From Rhizobiales bacterium SYSU XM002 (GTDB lineage Bacteria > Pseudomonadota > Alphaproteobacteria > Rhizobiales > Beijerinckiaceae): DNA of 64,000 bases. A program made the translations under genes and the position numbers. The notes beneath the pieces were generated by a model, which worked only from the letters and a program-made list of their open reading frames with translations, ran no database searches and was not told where the DNA came from. Numbering within the stretch: the first letter of the stretch is position 1; each line of letters starts with the position of its first letter. The stretch is taken from NCBI GenBank assembly GCA_009846685.1, contig VWVY01000003.1, forward strand, positions 310,001 through 374,000. Direction: 5' to 3'. Below are positions 47,942 to 55,942 of the stretch, in pieces.

Positions 47942-48664
47942 ATGGCCCGCGTCCTCGTCACCCGCCATCAGCCGGAAGCCGAGGAAACCGCATCCATGCT
48001 TCGGCAGATGGGCTTCGAGCCCGTTGTCTCGCCCGTGCGCCGGCGCTTGCCCCTTGATCCGGGACCCGCTCATGGCCCATTCGAGGGCCTGATCCTAACC
48101 AGCCGGAACGCGCTGCATGAAAGGCTCGCGCTGCCGGAGGAGATGGCCGGGCTGCCCGTTTTCTGCGTCGGCGAACGCACCGCGGAGGCAGCGCGGAGGG
48201 CCGGCTTCCGGACGATCGTGGCCGGAAACGGCGATGCAACCGCGCTGATCGATTTGATCCGGCGGGAAGCACCGGCGGGCGCCCGCCTTCTCTACCTCGC
48301 GGGGGAGCCGCGCCGGGATGCGGTCGAGGTGGAACTCGCGGGGCTCGATTTTCGCCTTGTAGTCCGCGTCACCTACCGCATGGAACGCGCGGAACACCTG
48401 ACCGACGATGCCCTCTCCGGCATAGGGAACGGCGAGATCGGCGCGGTGCTGCATTTTTCCGCCGATTCGGCGCGGGACTTCATCGCTCTCGCTGCCATGG
48501 GAGGCGTTTTCGAAGAAGCGATGCGTCTCAGCCACCTCTGCCTTTCGGAAACCGTTGCCGACGTCCTGCACCGGACTGGCATCGCGCAGGAGAGGCTGAC
48601 AATCGCGACTCGTCCCGATCAGGAGAGCCTCCTTGCCTTGCTTCGCACGCAATTGACGACCTAA
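47942..48664 (+). CDS. hemD: Uroporphyrinogen-III synthase
   Basis: Cyclises hydroxymethylbilane with inversion of ring D. HemD is weakly conserved. Here the 240-residue protein shows VLVTRHQPEAEETASMLRQMGFEPVVSPV (typical HemD opening VTRP...A..L...G), LTSRNALH, VFCVGERTAEAARRAGF and VLHFSADSARDF, and its place directly after hemC settles the call. The ATG at 47942 is one base past the hemC stop. Confidence 0.92.
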   Translation: MARVLVTRHQPEAEETASMLRQMGFEPVVSPVRRRLPLDPGPAHGPFEGLILTSRNALHERLALPEEMAGLPVFCVGERTAEAARRAGFRTIVAGNGDATALIDLIRREAPAGARLLYLAGEPRRDAVEVELAGLDFRLVVRVTYRMERAEHLTDDALSGIGNGEIGAVLHFSADSARDFIALAAMGGVFEEAMRLSHLCLSETVADVLHRTGIAQERLTIATRPDQESLLALLRTQLTT

Positions 48665-48766
48665 GTCAACGCGCCCCGATTTGCTTTCGGGATAACGACA
48701 ATGGCATAGTCGCACTGGTCCTCGGAGGGCCGCGCGAGTGCAGCGCCGACGATTGGGAAATGCAGG

Positions 48767-50074
48767 ATGTCTGAGAAATCGGAAGCCGAAACGACGAAGC
48801 CCGCGCGCGGGAAAGACAAGAAAACGGCCCCGGCCATCGATCTCGCCCCCGGCGATGTAAAGGAAATCGCCGAGGAAAAACAAGGTGAGCCGGCGCATCA
48901 GCCCGAAGCTGTGCCTGAAGTCATGCCTGAAGCCGTGGCGGCAGCGGATCAGGAGGTTGCTTCAGAACCCTCGCCCGTTTCTCCGCCCCCTCCACCTTCG
49001 CCCTCGAAGCTCGTTCCAGGGCTGATCGGGCTGGTCGCCGGTATCATCGGCGGCTTCGGCGCTTACCAGTTCGGCGACACTGTTCTGCCACGCAAGGCGC
49101 CATCAACCGATTCTGGCTTATCGACCCGGCTGGGCGCACTGGAACAGCGCCTGACCTCGACCGCCGGAAACCCTCCGGCGGCGCTGATCACACGGCTTGA
49201 GAAGGCCGAATCACTCCTGTCCGAAGCCGGCAAGCGCGAGGAGATGCTGCGCGGTGAAATCGGCAAGCTCGGCCAGTCCCTGGCTGCCGAGGTAGCGGAG
49301 CGCAAGAAGGTCATCGAGGCCGCCACCGCGCGAGCCGGGCAGGCACTCGGTCTCGCCAGCACGCAGCCTGCGCCCTCTGCGGAAATCGAGGGACTGAAAT
49401 CGCGCCTCGGTTCGGTTGAGGATGCGGCCAAAGCCTTGCCGGAGGCCGTCACCTCGCTCGGAAAAGAGATCAAGGCGGTTGCGCCCCGCGTCGAGACCGT
49501 TTCGAAAGAGGTCGCGACGCTCTCCGGCCGGATGGCCCAGCTCGCCGCCCAAGAAAAACTCGGCGCCGCGCAAGCCCGCCTCGCTGCGGCGACACTGCTT
49601 GAGGAAGCGTTCGGCGCCAATCGCCCGGTCGGTGAGCCGGTCCGTCTATTGAGAAACCTCGGCGTTGCGGAAACGGAACTCGCCTCTTTCACGCCCTATC
49701 TCGAAACGCCAGCGCCGGACGCAGCGCGCCTGCTGGCCGATCTTCGCGCAATCAAGCCAAAGGCGGAGCCTGTGGAGGGTAGCCCGAGCTTCTTTGATCG
49801 GTTGAAGGCCGGCGCGACCTCGCTCGTTGAGATCCGCAAGACCGGGACGGTTACCGGAACGGACGATGCCTCGCATATCCAGCGCGCCGAACTCGCGCTC
49901 CAGCGCGGCGATGTCGGCACGGCGGCGGCCCTGATCGTGCGCCTCTCACCGGCGAATGCACCCGCCTACGCCGATTGGCGCGCCCGTGCCGAGCAACGGG
50001 CGAAGGCGGCCGAGGCCATCCTCGGCCAGAAGAAAACTGCGCTTGCCGGCCTTGCCGCCGCAGCGGCGAAGTGA
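48767..50074 (+). CDS. Alphaproteobacterial mitofilin/Mic60 homologue
   Basis: A 435-residue inner-membrane protein with a charged, Glu/Pro-rich cytoplasmic N-terminus. One transmembrane helix follows at about residues 81-103 (KLVPGLIGLVAGIIGGFGAY), then a periplasmic coiled-coil stretch (about 120-290: LGALEQRLTS, RLEKAESLLSEAGKREEMLRGEIGKLGQSL). A C-terminal mitofilin-type helical domain ends the chain (AELALQRGDVGTAAALIVRLSPANAPAYADWRARAEQRAKAAEAI). Position between hemD and hemY is the known location of bacterial Mic60, which shapes intracytoplasmic membranes and contacts the outer membrane. No recognised symbol is applied here. Confidence 0.88.
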   Translation: MSEKSEAETTKPARGKDKKTAPAIDLAPGDVKEIAEEKQGEPAHQPEAVPEVMPEAVAAADQEVASEPSPVSPPPPPSPSKLVPGLIGLVAGIIGGFGAYQFGDTVLPRKAPSTDSGLSTRLGALEQRLTSTAGNPPAALITRLEKAESLLSEAGKREEMLRGEIGKLGQSLAAEVAERKKVIEAATARAGQALGLASTQPAPSAEIEGLKSRLGSVEDAAKALPEAVTSLGKEIKAVAPRVETVSKEVATLSGRMAQLAAQEKLGAAQARLAAATLLEEAFGANRPVGEPVRLLRNLGVAETELASFTPYLETPAPDAARLLADLRAIKPKAEPVEGSPSFFDRLKAGATSLVEIRKTGTVTGTDDASHIQRAELALQRGDVGTAAALIVRLSPANAPAYADWRARAEQRAKAAEAILGQKKTALAGLAAAAAK

Positions 50075-50093
50075 CGCGGAACCGGGGCAAACA

Positions 50094-51653
50094 ATGATAA
50101 AACTGGTCGCGTTCTTCCTCATTCTCCTTGCGCTGGCATTCGGCTTCTCGACCCTTGCCGACACGCCCGGCCATTTCCTGCTGCAATGGGGCGAGACCGA
50201 ATATCGCGTCTCGCTGATCACGGGCGTGGTCGCACTCGCCGCGTTCGCGCTCGGCTTCATGATCCTGTGGTCGCTGTTCCGGCTGATTTTCCGGCTGCCC
50301 GGCATTCTCGGTTTCGCGAGCCGGATGCGCCGCCAGGCGCGCGGGCAGCAGGCGGTTTCGCGCGGGCTGGTGGCGATCGGCACGGGCGATAGCCGCCTCG
50401 CACAGCGCTACGCGCAGGAATCGATGCGCCTTCTCGGCAAGGAGCCGCTTCCGCTGCTGCTCAAGGCGCAAGCGGCCCAACTCGCGGGGGACGCCAAGGG
50501 CGCGGAGGACGCCTTCCGTACGATGCTCGACGAACCGGAGACACGCTCGCTCGGCCTGCGCGGTCTCTATGTCGAGGCGGAACGCCGCAACGATGGCGCC
50601 GCCGCCCGCCTTCTCGCCGAAGAAGCCCTGAACCGGACGCCCGACGCCGTCTGGGCTAGCGAAGCCATGCTCGGCTTCAAGGCGGCGGAGCAAGATTGGC
50701 GCGGCGCGATCGCGCTTATCGACCAGAACATCTCACGGCGTCTCATCGGCAAGAGCGAAGGCCGCGCCCAGCGCGCGGTTCTGCTCGCGGCTGCGGCGCA
50801 GGAGGTTTTCGAGACATCGCCCGACGAAGCCCTGTCCCTCGCGCAGGAGGCTTTGCGCATCGCGCCCGGCCTTGTGCCTGCGGCGGCCATCGCCGCGCGC
50901 CGCCTCTCGGCGAAAGGTGATTTCTCTCGCGCCTCGAAAATCGTCGAAGCTGCGTGGAAGGAGCATCCGCACCCCGATCTTGCCGATGCCTACCTCAACG
51001 TCCGCCACGGTGATTCGGCACTGGATCGGCTCAAACGCGCCCGCTACCTCCTTCGCTTGACCCCGGCTGCGCGCGAGGCCCGCTTCGCAATCGCCCGGGC
51101 AGCGCTCGACGCACGTGAGTTCGGCGCCGCGCGCGAGGCACTCGAGGCGCTCGTGCTCGAAAAACCCACTGTCCGCGCCTGCCTGCTGATGGCGGAGCTG
51201 GAGGAAACGGAATCCGGCAATGAAGGCCTCGTGCGCGCCTGGCTCGCCCGCGCTTCCCGCGCCCCGCGCGAGCCGGAATGGGTAGCCGATGGCGTCGTGT
51301 CCGCGGATTGGAGCCCTGTCTCACCCGTAACCGGCAAGATCGGTGCCTTCGAATGGCGCGACCCGCCGCAGGCGAACGAGGATCATCTCCGGGCCAGGAT
51401 CGACGCCGACCGTTTCGAGACCATGCCGCAGATCGCGCCCGAAATTGCGCCTCCTGCCGAGCCGGAGGCCGCTCCGGCGCCGGAAGCGACGCCAGCTCCG
51501 ATGGATCCTGTCCCGACCGGACCGTCAAAAACCGATGAAGTGGCGGCTTCTCCCGGCAAACCCGACGAGCCGTTCCGTCCGATCATTCCGGACGATCCCG
51601 GTCCGCCTGCCGAACCAGCGCCCGAGAAGCGCGGGTTCCGGCTCTTCAGTTGA
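50094..51653 (+). CDS. hemY: HemY-type membrane TPR protein
   Basis: A 519-residue protein with two N-terminal membrane helices (KLVAFFLILLALAFGFSTLAD and SLITGVVALAAFALGFMILWSLF). TPR-like helical repeats follow (RLAQRYAQESMRLLGKEPLPLLLKAQAAQLAGDAKGAEDAFRTML and further), ending in an acidic Pro-rich tail. This is the proteobacterial HemY N-terminal family, not protoporphyrinogen oxidase. Its role in haem metabolism is inferred from genetic linkage. The ATG at 50094 gives the membrane-helix start. Its stop is 90 nt before tRNA-Thr. Confidence 0.88.
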   Translation: MIKLVAFFLILLALAFGFSTLADTPGHFLLQWGETEYRVSLITGVVALAAFALGFMILWSLFRLIFRLPGILGFASRMRRQARGQQAVSRGLVAIGTGDSRLAQRYAQESMRLLGKEPLPLLLKAQAAQLAGDAKGAEDAFRTMLDEPETRSLGLRGLYVEAERRNDGAAARLLAEEALNRTPDAVWASEAMLGFKAAEQDWRGAIALIDQNISRRLIGKSEGRAQRAVLLAAAAQEVFETSPDEALSLAQEALRIAPGLVPAAAIAARRLSAKGDFSRASKIVEAAWKEHPHPDLADAYLNVRHGDSALDRLKRARYLLRLTPAAREARFAIARAALDAREFGAAREALEALVLEKPTVRACLLMAELEETESGNEGLVRAWLARASRAPREPEWVADGVVSADWSPVSPVTGKIGAFEWRDPPQANEDHLRARIDADRFETMPQIAPEIAPPAEPEAAPAPEATPAPMDPVPTGPSKTDEVAASPGKPDEPFRPIIPDDPGPPAEPAPEKRGFRLFS

Positions 51654-51743
51654 CCGGTTTGCCGCGCGTGGGGCGGTGCCGCCAGAAATTTGGCCTTGCC
51701 GCTTGCACGAGGCGGCAAGACCCGTTATTTGCGGGCTTCCCAT

Positions 51744-51819
51744 GCCGCAATAGCTCAGCTGGTAGAGCACGTCATTCGTAATGATGGGGTCGGGGGTTCG
51801 ATTCCCTCTTGCGGCACCA
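51744..51819 (+). tRNA. tRNA-Thr (anticodon CGT)
   Basis: A complete 76-nt cloverleaf with encoded CCA. The acceptor GCCGCAA pairs with TTGCGGC, the D arm is GCTC/GAGC, and the anticodon stem CGTCA/TGATG encloses loop TTCGTAA with CGT at 51777-51779 (reads ACG, Thr). The T arm is GGGGG-TTCGATT-CCCTC, then discriminator A and CCA at 51817-51819. Its 3' end from 51797 is repeated at 59098, showing that it is the integration target of the neighbouring element. A terminator follows. Confidence 0.97.
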
Positions 51820-51820
51820 C
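51797..51820 (+). repeat. attL: 3' end of tRNA-Thr
   Basis: TTCGATTCCCTCTTGCG (51797-51813), one G (51814), then CACCAC (51815-51820). The T loop to the CCA end of the intact tRNA forms the left attachment core. The same 17-mer and CACCAC recur at 59098. Confidence 0.88.
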
Positions 51821-51852
51821 CACCCCCTTCGCAAACAGCCATAGACGACCGC

Positions 51853-51878
51853 AAACCGGCCAAAAATGCCGGTTTTTT
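51853..51878 (+). terminator. Rho-independent terminator after tRNA-Thr
   Basis: AAACCGGC (51853-51860), loop CAAAAAT, GCCGGTTT (51868-51875) and TTT to 51878. It begins 33 nt after the tRNA CCA, inside the element's left end, so transcription of the tRNA is insulated from int. Confidence 0.85.
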
Positions 51879-51930
51879 GCTGTTTAGCGGCCATTTGTGA
51901 CCGCGAGCCTCCGTTGACAGCCGCGTGATT

Positions 51931-51952
51931 TGTGGGCCTTCTTGTGGGCCTT
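51931..51952 (+). repeat. Left tandem arm-type sites TGTGGGCCTT x2
   Basis: Two identical 10-mers TGTGGGCCTT (51931-51940 and 51943-51952) with a 2-nt spacer, about 110 nt inside attL. The same doublet occurs at the right end (59024-59045), also with a 2-nt spacer. The 12-bp period and terminal location fit integrase arm-type binding sites. An inverted TGTGGGCCT copy (51974-51982) abuts the int start codon. Confidence 0.7.
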
Positions 51953-51982
51953 GGCGCGGTGCCAGCGAACACGAGGCCCACA

Positions 51983-53200
51983 ATGCCGCTAACTGATGTT
52001 GCGATTCGGGCTTTCAAACCCGGTCCAAAGGTTGTGAAAAAGTCTGATGGCGGCGGATTGCAGCTATGGGTGATGCCTTCCGGCTCAAAACTTTGGTGCC
52101 TTGCCTATCGGAACAGCCAAGGAAAATTCAAAAAGCTGTCCATTGGCGCTTATCCTGAAGTTACCTTGGTGAAGGCACGTGCGGAACGAGATGCAGCCAA
52201 GGCGCTCTTGGCGTCTGGCCTTGATCCGGGCCAGCACAAGAAGACAGAAAAGGCCCACAAGGCGATTGCCGAGGCCCACACCTTCGCGCTCATAGCCGCC
52301 GAATTGATCGACAAGAAGCGGCGCGACGGGCGTGCGACGGCAACCCTCGAAAAGACCGAATGGATGCTGGATTTCGCGTTGCCCGTTATTGGCTCACGAC
52401 CGATCAAGGAAATCACCGCGCCGGAAATCTTGGGCGTGTTGCGTTCGGTTGAGGTGCGCGGACGTTATGAAACCGCCAAGCGCCTTCGCGCCGTCATCGG
52501 TGAAGTCTTTCGCTACGCGATTTCGACAACGCGAGCCGATGCCGATCCAACCTTTCACCTTCGGGGTGCGCTGACATCGCCAAAGGTCACGCATCGTGCG
52601 GCGATTACCGAGGCGAAGGCGCTTGGCGGGCTGATGCGCGCCATCGACGCCTTTCAAGGGCAGCCGACAACCATCGCCGCTTTGAAGCTGATGGCGCTTC
52701 TTTTTCCACGTCCGGGTGAATTGCGCCTTGCCGAATGGAAAGAGTTTGACGTTGAAAACGCGGTCTGGATCATCCCGGCGGCACGCATGAAGATGCGGCG
52801 CGAGCATCGGGTTCCCCTGCCGCCGCAAGCCTTGGCCGTGCTGGAAAGCCTTCGCCCGATAACCGGGCATGGCGATCTCGTGTTTCCCGGCATTGTCTCG
52901 GTAAAAAAGCCTATCTCCGAAAACACGATGAACGTCGCGTTGCGGCGCATGGGCTATGGACAGGATGAAATGACTGCGCACGGCTTTCGCGCTGCCGCGT
53001 CAACGCTGCTGAACGAATCGGGCAAGTTTTCTGCCGATGCCATCGAACGCGCGCTTGCCCATCAGGACAAGGACGCCATCCGCCGCACCTATGCGCGCGG
53101 GGAATATTGGCCGGAACGGGTGAAAATGGCGGTCTGGTGGGCTGACTACCTCGACGCCTTACGCGACGGCGCGAAGGTTGTTCCGTTCAAGAGGGCGTGA
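51983..53200 (+). CDS. int: P4-type tyrosine integrase of the element
   Basis: A 405-residue site-specific recombinase. The N-terminal DUF4102/arm-binding domain (LTDVAIRAFKPGPKVVKKSDGGGLQLWV) and a SAM-like core-binding domain precede the catalytic domain. That domain has Arg243 in FPRPGELRLAEW, His333-x-x-Arg336 (HGFRAAASTLLNE), then the LAHQDKDAIRRTYAR segment with H-x9-Tyr. The tail EYWPERVKMAVWWADYLD is typical of P4 integrases. All catalytic residues are intact. The ATG at 51983 gives the usual N-terminus (MPLTDVAIRA). It sits next to tRNA-Thr as expected for this family. Confidence 0.95.
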   Translation: MPLTDVAIRAFKPGPKVVKKSDGGGLQLWVMPSGSKLWCLAYRNSQGKFKKLSIGAYPEVTLVKARAERDAAKALLASGLDPGQHKKTEKAHKAIAEAHTFALIAAELIDKKRRDGRATATLEKTEWMLDFALPVIGSRPIKEITAPEILGVLRSVEVRGRYETAKRLRAVIGEVFRYAISTTRADADPTFHLRGALTSPKVTHRAAITEAKALGGLMRAIDAFQGQPTTIAALKLMALLFPRPGELRLAEWKEFDVENAVWIIPAARMKMRREHRVPLPPQALAVLESLRPITGHGDLVFPGIVSVKKPISENTMNVALRRMGYGQDEMTAHGFRAAASTLLNESGKFSADAIERALAHQDKDAIRRTYARGEYWPERVKMAVWWADYLDALRDGAKVVPFKRA

Positions 53201-53202
53201 CG

Positions 53203-54063
53203 ATGAATAATTCAAAAACGAACCGCTGGACAATCTCGGTTGAGCAGAATTTGCTAGCGACCAAAGAGACATGGGTTGGTCTTGTAGAAGAATTGCCGGA
53301 TTTTCGAGCGGAATGTGGCACACGTGATGACGCATTTTCTGCAATAGCCGATCATTTCAAAAATCTTATAAAAATTGGAGATGAAACAGATCCGATTATG
53401 ATCCAGTATATTTTAAATCCAACGCTTGAATTATATTTAGAATGCAGAAAAAATGGGCTTTATCCAGACTATCCGCATTTTGGTGGAAACGATTCTGTCG
53501 GAAATGTAGAGAATTATCTTTCAGAATATGGCATCGATCAATCTGTATTTTTGGGAGTGCTTGATGCTGATGAGGATATTATACAGAATTTATCTCTTAA
53601 ATTGATCGAAAACATATGCAAATCGAAGACTTTAAAGAAGTCTGGCGAAACTCACGTTATTGGTCGCGGACTTGTGTTGCCTGATGAACTGATGGACTGG
53701 CTGATCTGTTGCATGCTCGATGGGCTTCGATGGAATCGAATAGAGGAAATCCCGGTCGATCTAGTAGTCCTAATTCGAGCACGGCTTGTTCCCGGAGACT
53801 CGAAAATTGAGACCAAAATTCATGCCAAACGTATGAGGCAGCAAGCAGTTTGGATAGCTGCAAGCGCGATAGCCGCTGGGAATAACCCATCTTTTCGTTT
53901 CGTGGCCAAACACTTGAAGGTTGAGCCGAGCACCGTAAAGCGTTGGTTTTCTTCCGAAGACGAATTCAAACAGGAAGCCAAGCGCAGGTCCGCTGCATTT
54001 GATAAAACTGGCCTGCTAAAACCATTGTTCCCGAATGGGCGTCCAGTGTTGCATCCTAAATAG
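53203..54063 (+). CDS. Element-borne protein of unknown function (possible HicB-like N-terminus, HTH-like C-terminus)
   Basis: A 286-residue protein that I do not recognise as a known family. Residues about 10-50 (TWVGLVEELPDFRAECGTRDDAFSAIADHFKNLI) recall the HicB antitoxin fold, which has a W-x-A-x-(x)P-x-x-P-G-x type strand and helix. Near the C-terminus FRFVAKHLKVEPSTVKRWF reads as a helix-turn-helix. No signal or membrane segment. Its first half is clearly AT-richer than the neighbours (runs such as ATTTTAAAT), a sign of different origin. It follows int by 2 nt (ATG at 53203 after GAGGG), so probably co-transcribed. Functional suggestions are inference. Confidence 0.65.
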   Translation: MNNSKTNRWTISVEQNLLATKETWVGLVEELPDFRAECGTRDDAFSAIADHFKNLIKIGDETDPIMIQYILNPTLELYLECRKNGLYPDYPHFGGNDSVGNVENYLSEYGIDQSVFLGVLDADEDIIQNLSLKLIENICKSKTLKKSGETHVIGRGLVLPDELMDWLICCMLDGLRWNRIEEIPVDLVVLIRARLVPGDSKIETKIHAKRMRQQAVWIAASAIAAGNNPSFRFVAKHLKVEPSTVKRWFSSEDEFKQEAKRRSAAFDKTGLLKPLFPNGRPVLHPK

Positions 54064-54152
54064 CGTGCGCAACACATTCTGACTACGGCACCGTCCGCTC
54101 CAAGCCGCATGCGCTCTCACGAGTCCGCACGGCCTCATTGGAGCTGAACCAC

Positions 54153-54356
54153 ATGCACGCAATCGACCGCCTTATTCCCTTTGCAGAGGCCAGGAGCATG
54201 GCCGGGATGCGATCCACCAAAGCCTATCAAGAAGTCGCCGCTGGACGGCTTGCCGTTGTTCGCAACGGGCGGCGCACCTTCGTCCGGGCAAGCGAGTTGC
54301 AGCGCTACATCGACAGCCTGACTGAAACCAGCGCCAAGACATCCCGCAATGCCTAA
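54153..54356 (+). CDS. Small helix-turn-helix protein (excisionase/AlpA-like)
   Basis: A 67-residue protein with the winged-helix arrangement of excisionase-type DNA-binding proteins. IPFAEARSMAGMRSTKAYQEVAAGRLAVVRNGRRTFVRASELQRYIDSL is the MerR-like helix-turn-helix plus wing seen in AlpA and Xis. The ATG at 54153 lies about 9 nt after GGAGC. Its end overlaps the next gene by 8 nt. It probably acts as recombination directionality factor or regulator for one of the element's two recombinases; which one cannot be told. Confidence 0.75.
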   Translation: MHAIDRLIPFAEARSMAGMRSTKAYQEVAAGRLAVVRNGRRTFVRASELQRYIDSLTETSAKTSRNA

Positions 54357-54810
54357 GCGCCCGCATCGGCGCATGGTCAAGACGCATCGAAGTTACACGG
54401 TGGACGAGGCCGCGCGAGCGCTTGGCGTTGCCAAGGGCACGATCCGGCGATGGCTCAAGAGCGGCAAGCTTTCTGCTATCGAGGGGCTTCGTCCTGCCCT
54501 TATCCTTGGTCGCGAGCTTGCGGGCTTTCTCGACAAACGCCGGAAGCCCAAACAATCGTGCGCCCTTCAGGAGTGCTATTGCCTGACGTGCAGGGCACCG
54601 CGCGAAACGGCGGGCGGCATGGCCGATATCACCCTGCATGCCAACGGCGGCGGCAACCTTCGGGCGTTGTGCGCCGTCTGTAGCGGCATCATGCACAAGC
54701 GGGTTTCCAGCGCCACGATTCCGGCCCTTCAGACGATTCTAGACGTTGCAATCCAGCAGGCTTCCTCACGCATAGGGAAGCGGGCCTTCCCCTGTCCAAA
54801 TGATCACTAG
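54349..54810 (+). CDS. Helix-turn-helix plus zinc-ribbon DNA-binding protein
   Basis: A 153-residue protein combining an N-terminal excisionase-like HTH (SYTVDEAARALGVAKGTIRRWLKSGKL, residues 15-41) with a Cys-rich module. Cys71, Cys76 and Cys78-x2-Cys81 are followed after 26 residues by Cys108-x2-Cys111, the spacing of a zinc ribbon. The combination suggests sequence-specific DNA binding with a zinc-stabilised second domain. Overlap with the preceding gene (8 nt) and a 19-nt gap to the recombinase make a three-gene cassette. Alternative start ATG at 54373. Function is inferred. Confidence 0.7.
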   Translation: MPKRPHRRMVKTHRSYTVDEAARALGVAKGTIRRWLKSGKLSAIEGLRPALILGRELAGFLDKRRKPKQSCALQECYCLTCRAPRETAGGMADITLHANGGGNLRALCAVCSGIMHKRVSSATIPALQTILDVAIQQASSRIGKRAFPCPNDH

Positions 54811-54829
54811 AAGAAGGAGGGGCTACCCC

Positions 54830-55942
54830 ATGCGAAAGCACCATCCCGCGAATGAGCGGATAAAACACAAATACCTGGGCTATCTCGCCAATGCCCGACA
54901 GCTTTCCGAAGCCTCGATTGATCAGGCGACGGCAGCCATTGCGGCTTTTGAAGCTTCGACTGGATACCGTGATTTCAAGCTGTTCCGCATCGAGCAAGCG
55001 CATCAGTTCAAGCGGAAACTTGCCGCACAGGTCAACGTGGAAACTGGCAAGCCGCTCGCCAAGGCGACGATCCATTCCCGCCTGATGGCGTTGAAAGCTT
55101 TTGTGCAATGGCTCTCGCGCGAGCCGGGATATCGCAAGATCAACCACAACGATGCCGAGCATTTCAACCCGTCCGCCAATGATGGACGCATCGCGGCGGC
55201 AACGCGTGAGAAGCCCGCGCCAAGCATCGAGCAAATCCGGCATGTGTTGGCTTCGATGCCCGGTGACACCGATATTGAGAAGCGCAACCGTGCCTTGATC
55301 GCCTTCGCGCTTCTAAGTGGCGCGCGGGACAATGCCATCGCCTCGCTTTCCGTCCGGCATATCGACCTTGCCGCCCGAACCGTGTTTCAGGATGCACGCG
55401 ATGTGCGAACCAAGCGGCGGAAAACCTTCACCTCCTGCTTTTTCCCGGTAGGCGACGACATTGAAGCCATCGTTGCCGAATGGCTCGCGCATCTGGCAAC
55501 GGTGCTCCTGTTTGGGCCGGATGATCCGTTGTTTCCCAAAACGCGCATTGCCGTTGGTGACAGCGGCGGGTTTGAAGCGACAGGCCTTGAACGCCAGCAC
55601 TGGACGAATGCGCAGGCGATCCGGACCATCTTCCGCGATGCCTTTACAGCGGCGGGCTTGCCGTATTTCAACCCGCATTCGTTCCGGACAACACTTGTCC
55701 GGCTTGGGCAGAAGGTTTGCAATGGTCCGGAAGCCTTCAAGGCGTGGAGCCAGAACCTTGGCCACGAGAAGGTGGATACGACGTTCACCAGCTACGGCAA
55801 TGTGATCCACGACAGGCAGGCGGAAATCTTCGCACGATTGCGGGAGAGGGCTGGAACGCCGGAAGCGGAAGGCTTGCCGGATGCTGAAGCCGTGCGCAAC
55901 GCGTTTGCTGTGCTCCAGAAAGCCATGCCGGGCGTGCGCTAG
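54830..55942 (+). CDS. Second tyrosine recombinase of the element
   Basis: A 370-residue tyrosine recombinase, distinct from the P4-type integrase. A core-binding domain (YLGYLANARQLSEASIDQATAAIAAFEASTG, to about residue 115) precedes the catalytic domain. That domain has Arg166 (LLSGARDNAIASL), a Lys in the RTKRRKTFT hairpin, His283-x-x-Arg286 (NPHSFRTTLV), His312 and Tyr322 (LGHEKVDTTFTSYG). It appears complete. The ATG at 54830 follows AGGAGG. Its stop shares the palindrome CTAG (55939-55942) with the convergent restriction-modification gene. Target sites unknown. Confidence 0.88.
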   Translation: MRKHHPANERIKHKYLGYLANARQLSEASIDQATAAIAAFEASTGYRDFKLFRIEQAHQFKRKLAAQVNVETGKPLAKATIHSRLMALKAFVQWLSREPGYRKINHNDAEHFNPSANDGRIAAATREKPAPSIEQIRHVLASMPGDTDIEKRNRALIAFALLSGARDNAIASLSVRHIDLAARTVFQDARDVRTKRRKTFTSCFFPVGDDIEAIVAEWLAHLATVLLFGPDDPLFPKTRIAVGDSGGFEATGLERQHWTNAQAIRTIFRDAFTAAGLPYFNPHSFRTTLVRLGQKVCNGPEAFKAWSQNLGHEKVDTTFTSYGNVIHDRQAEIFARLRERAGTPEAEGLPDAEAVRNAFAVLQKAMPGVR

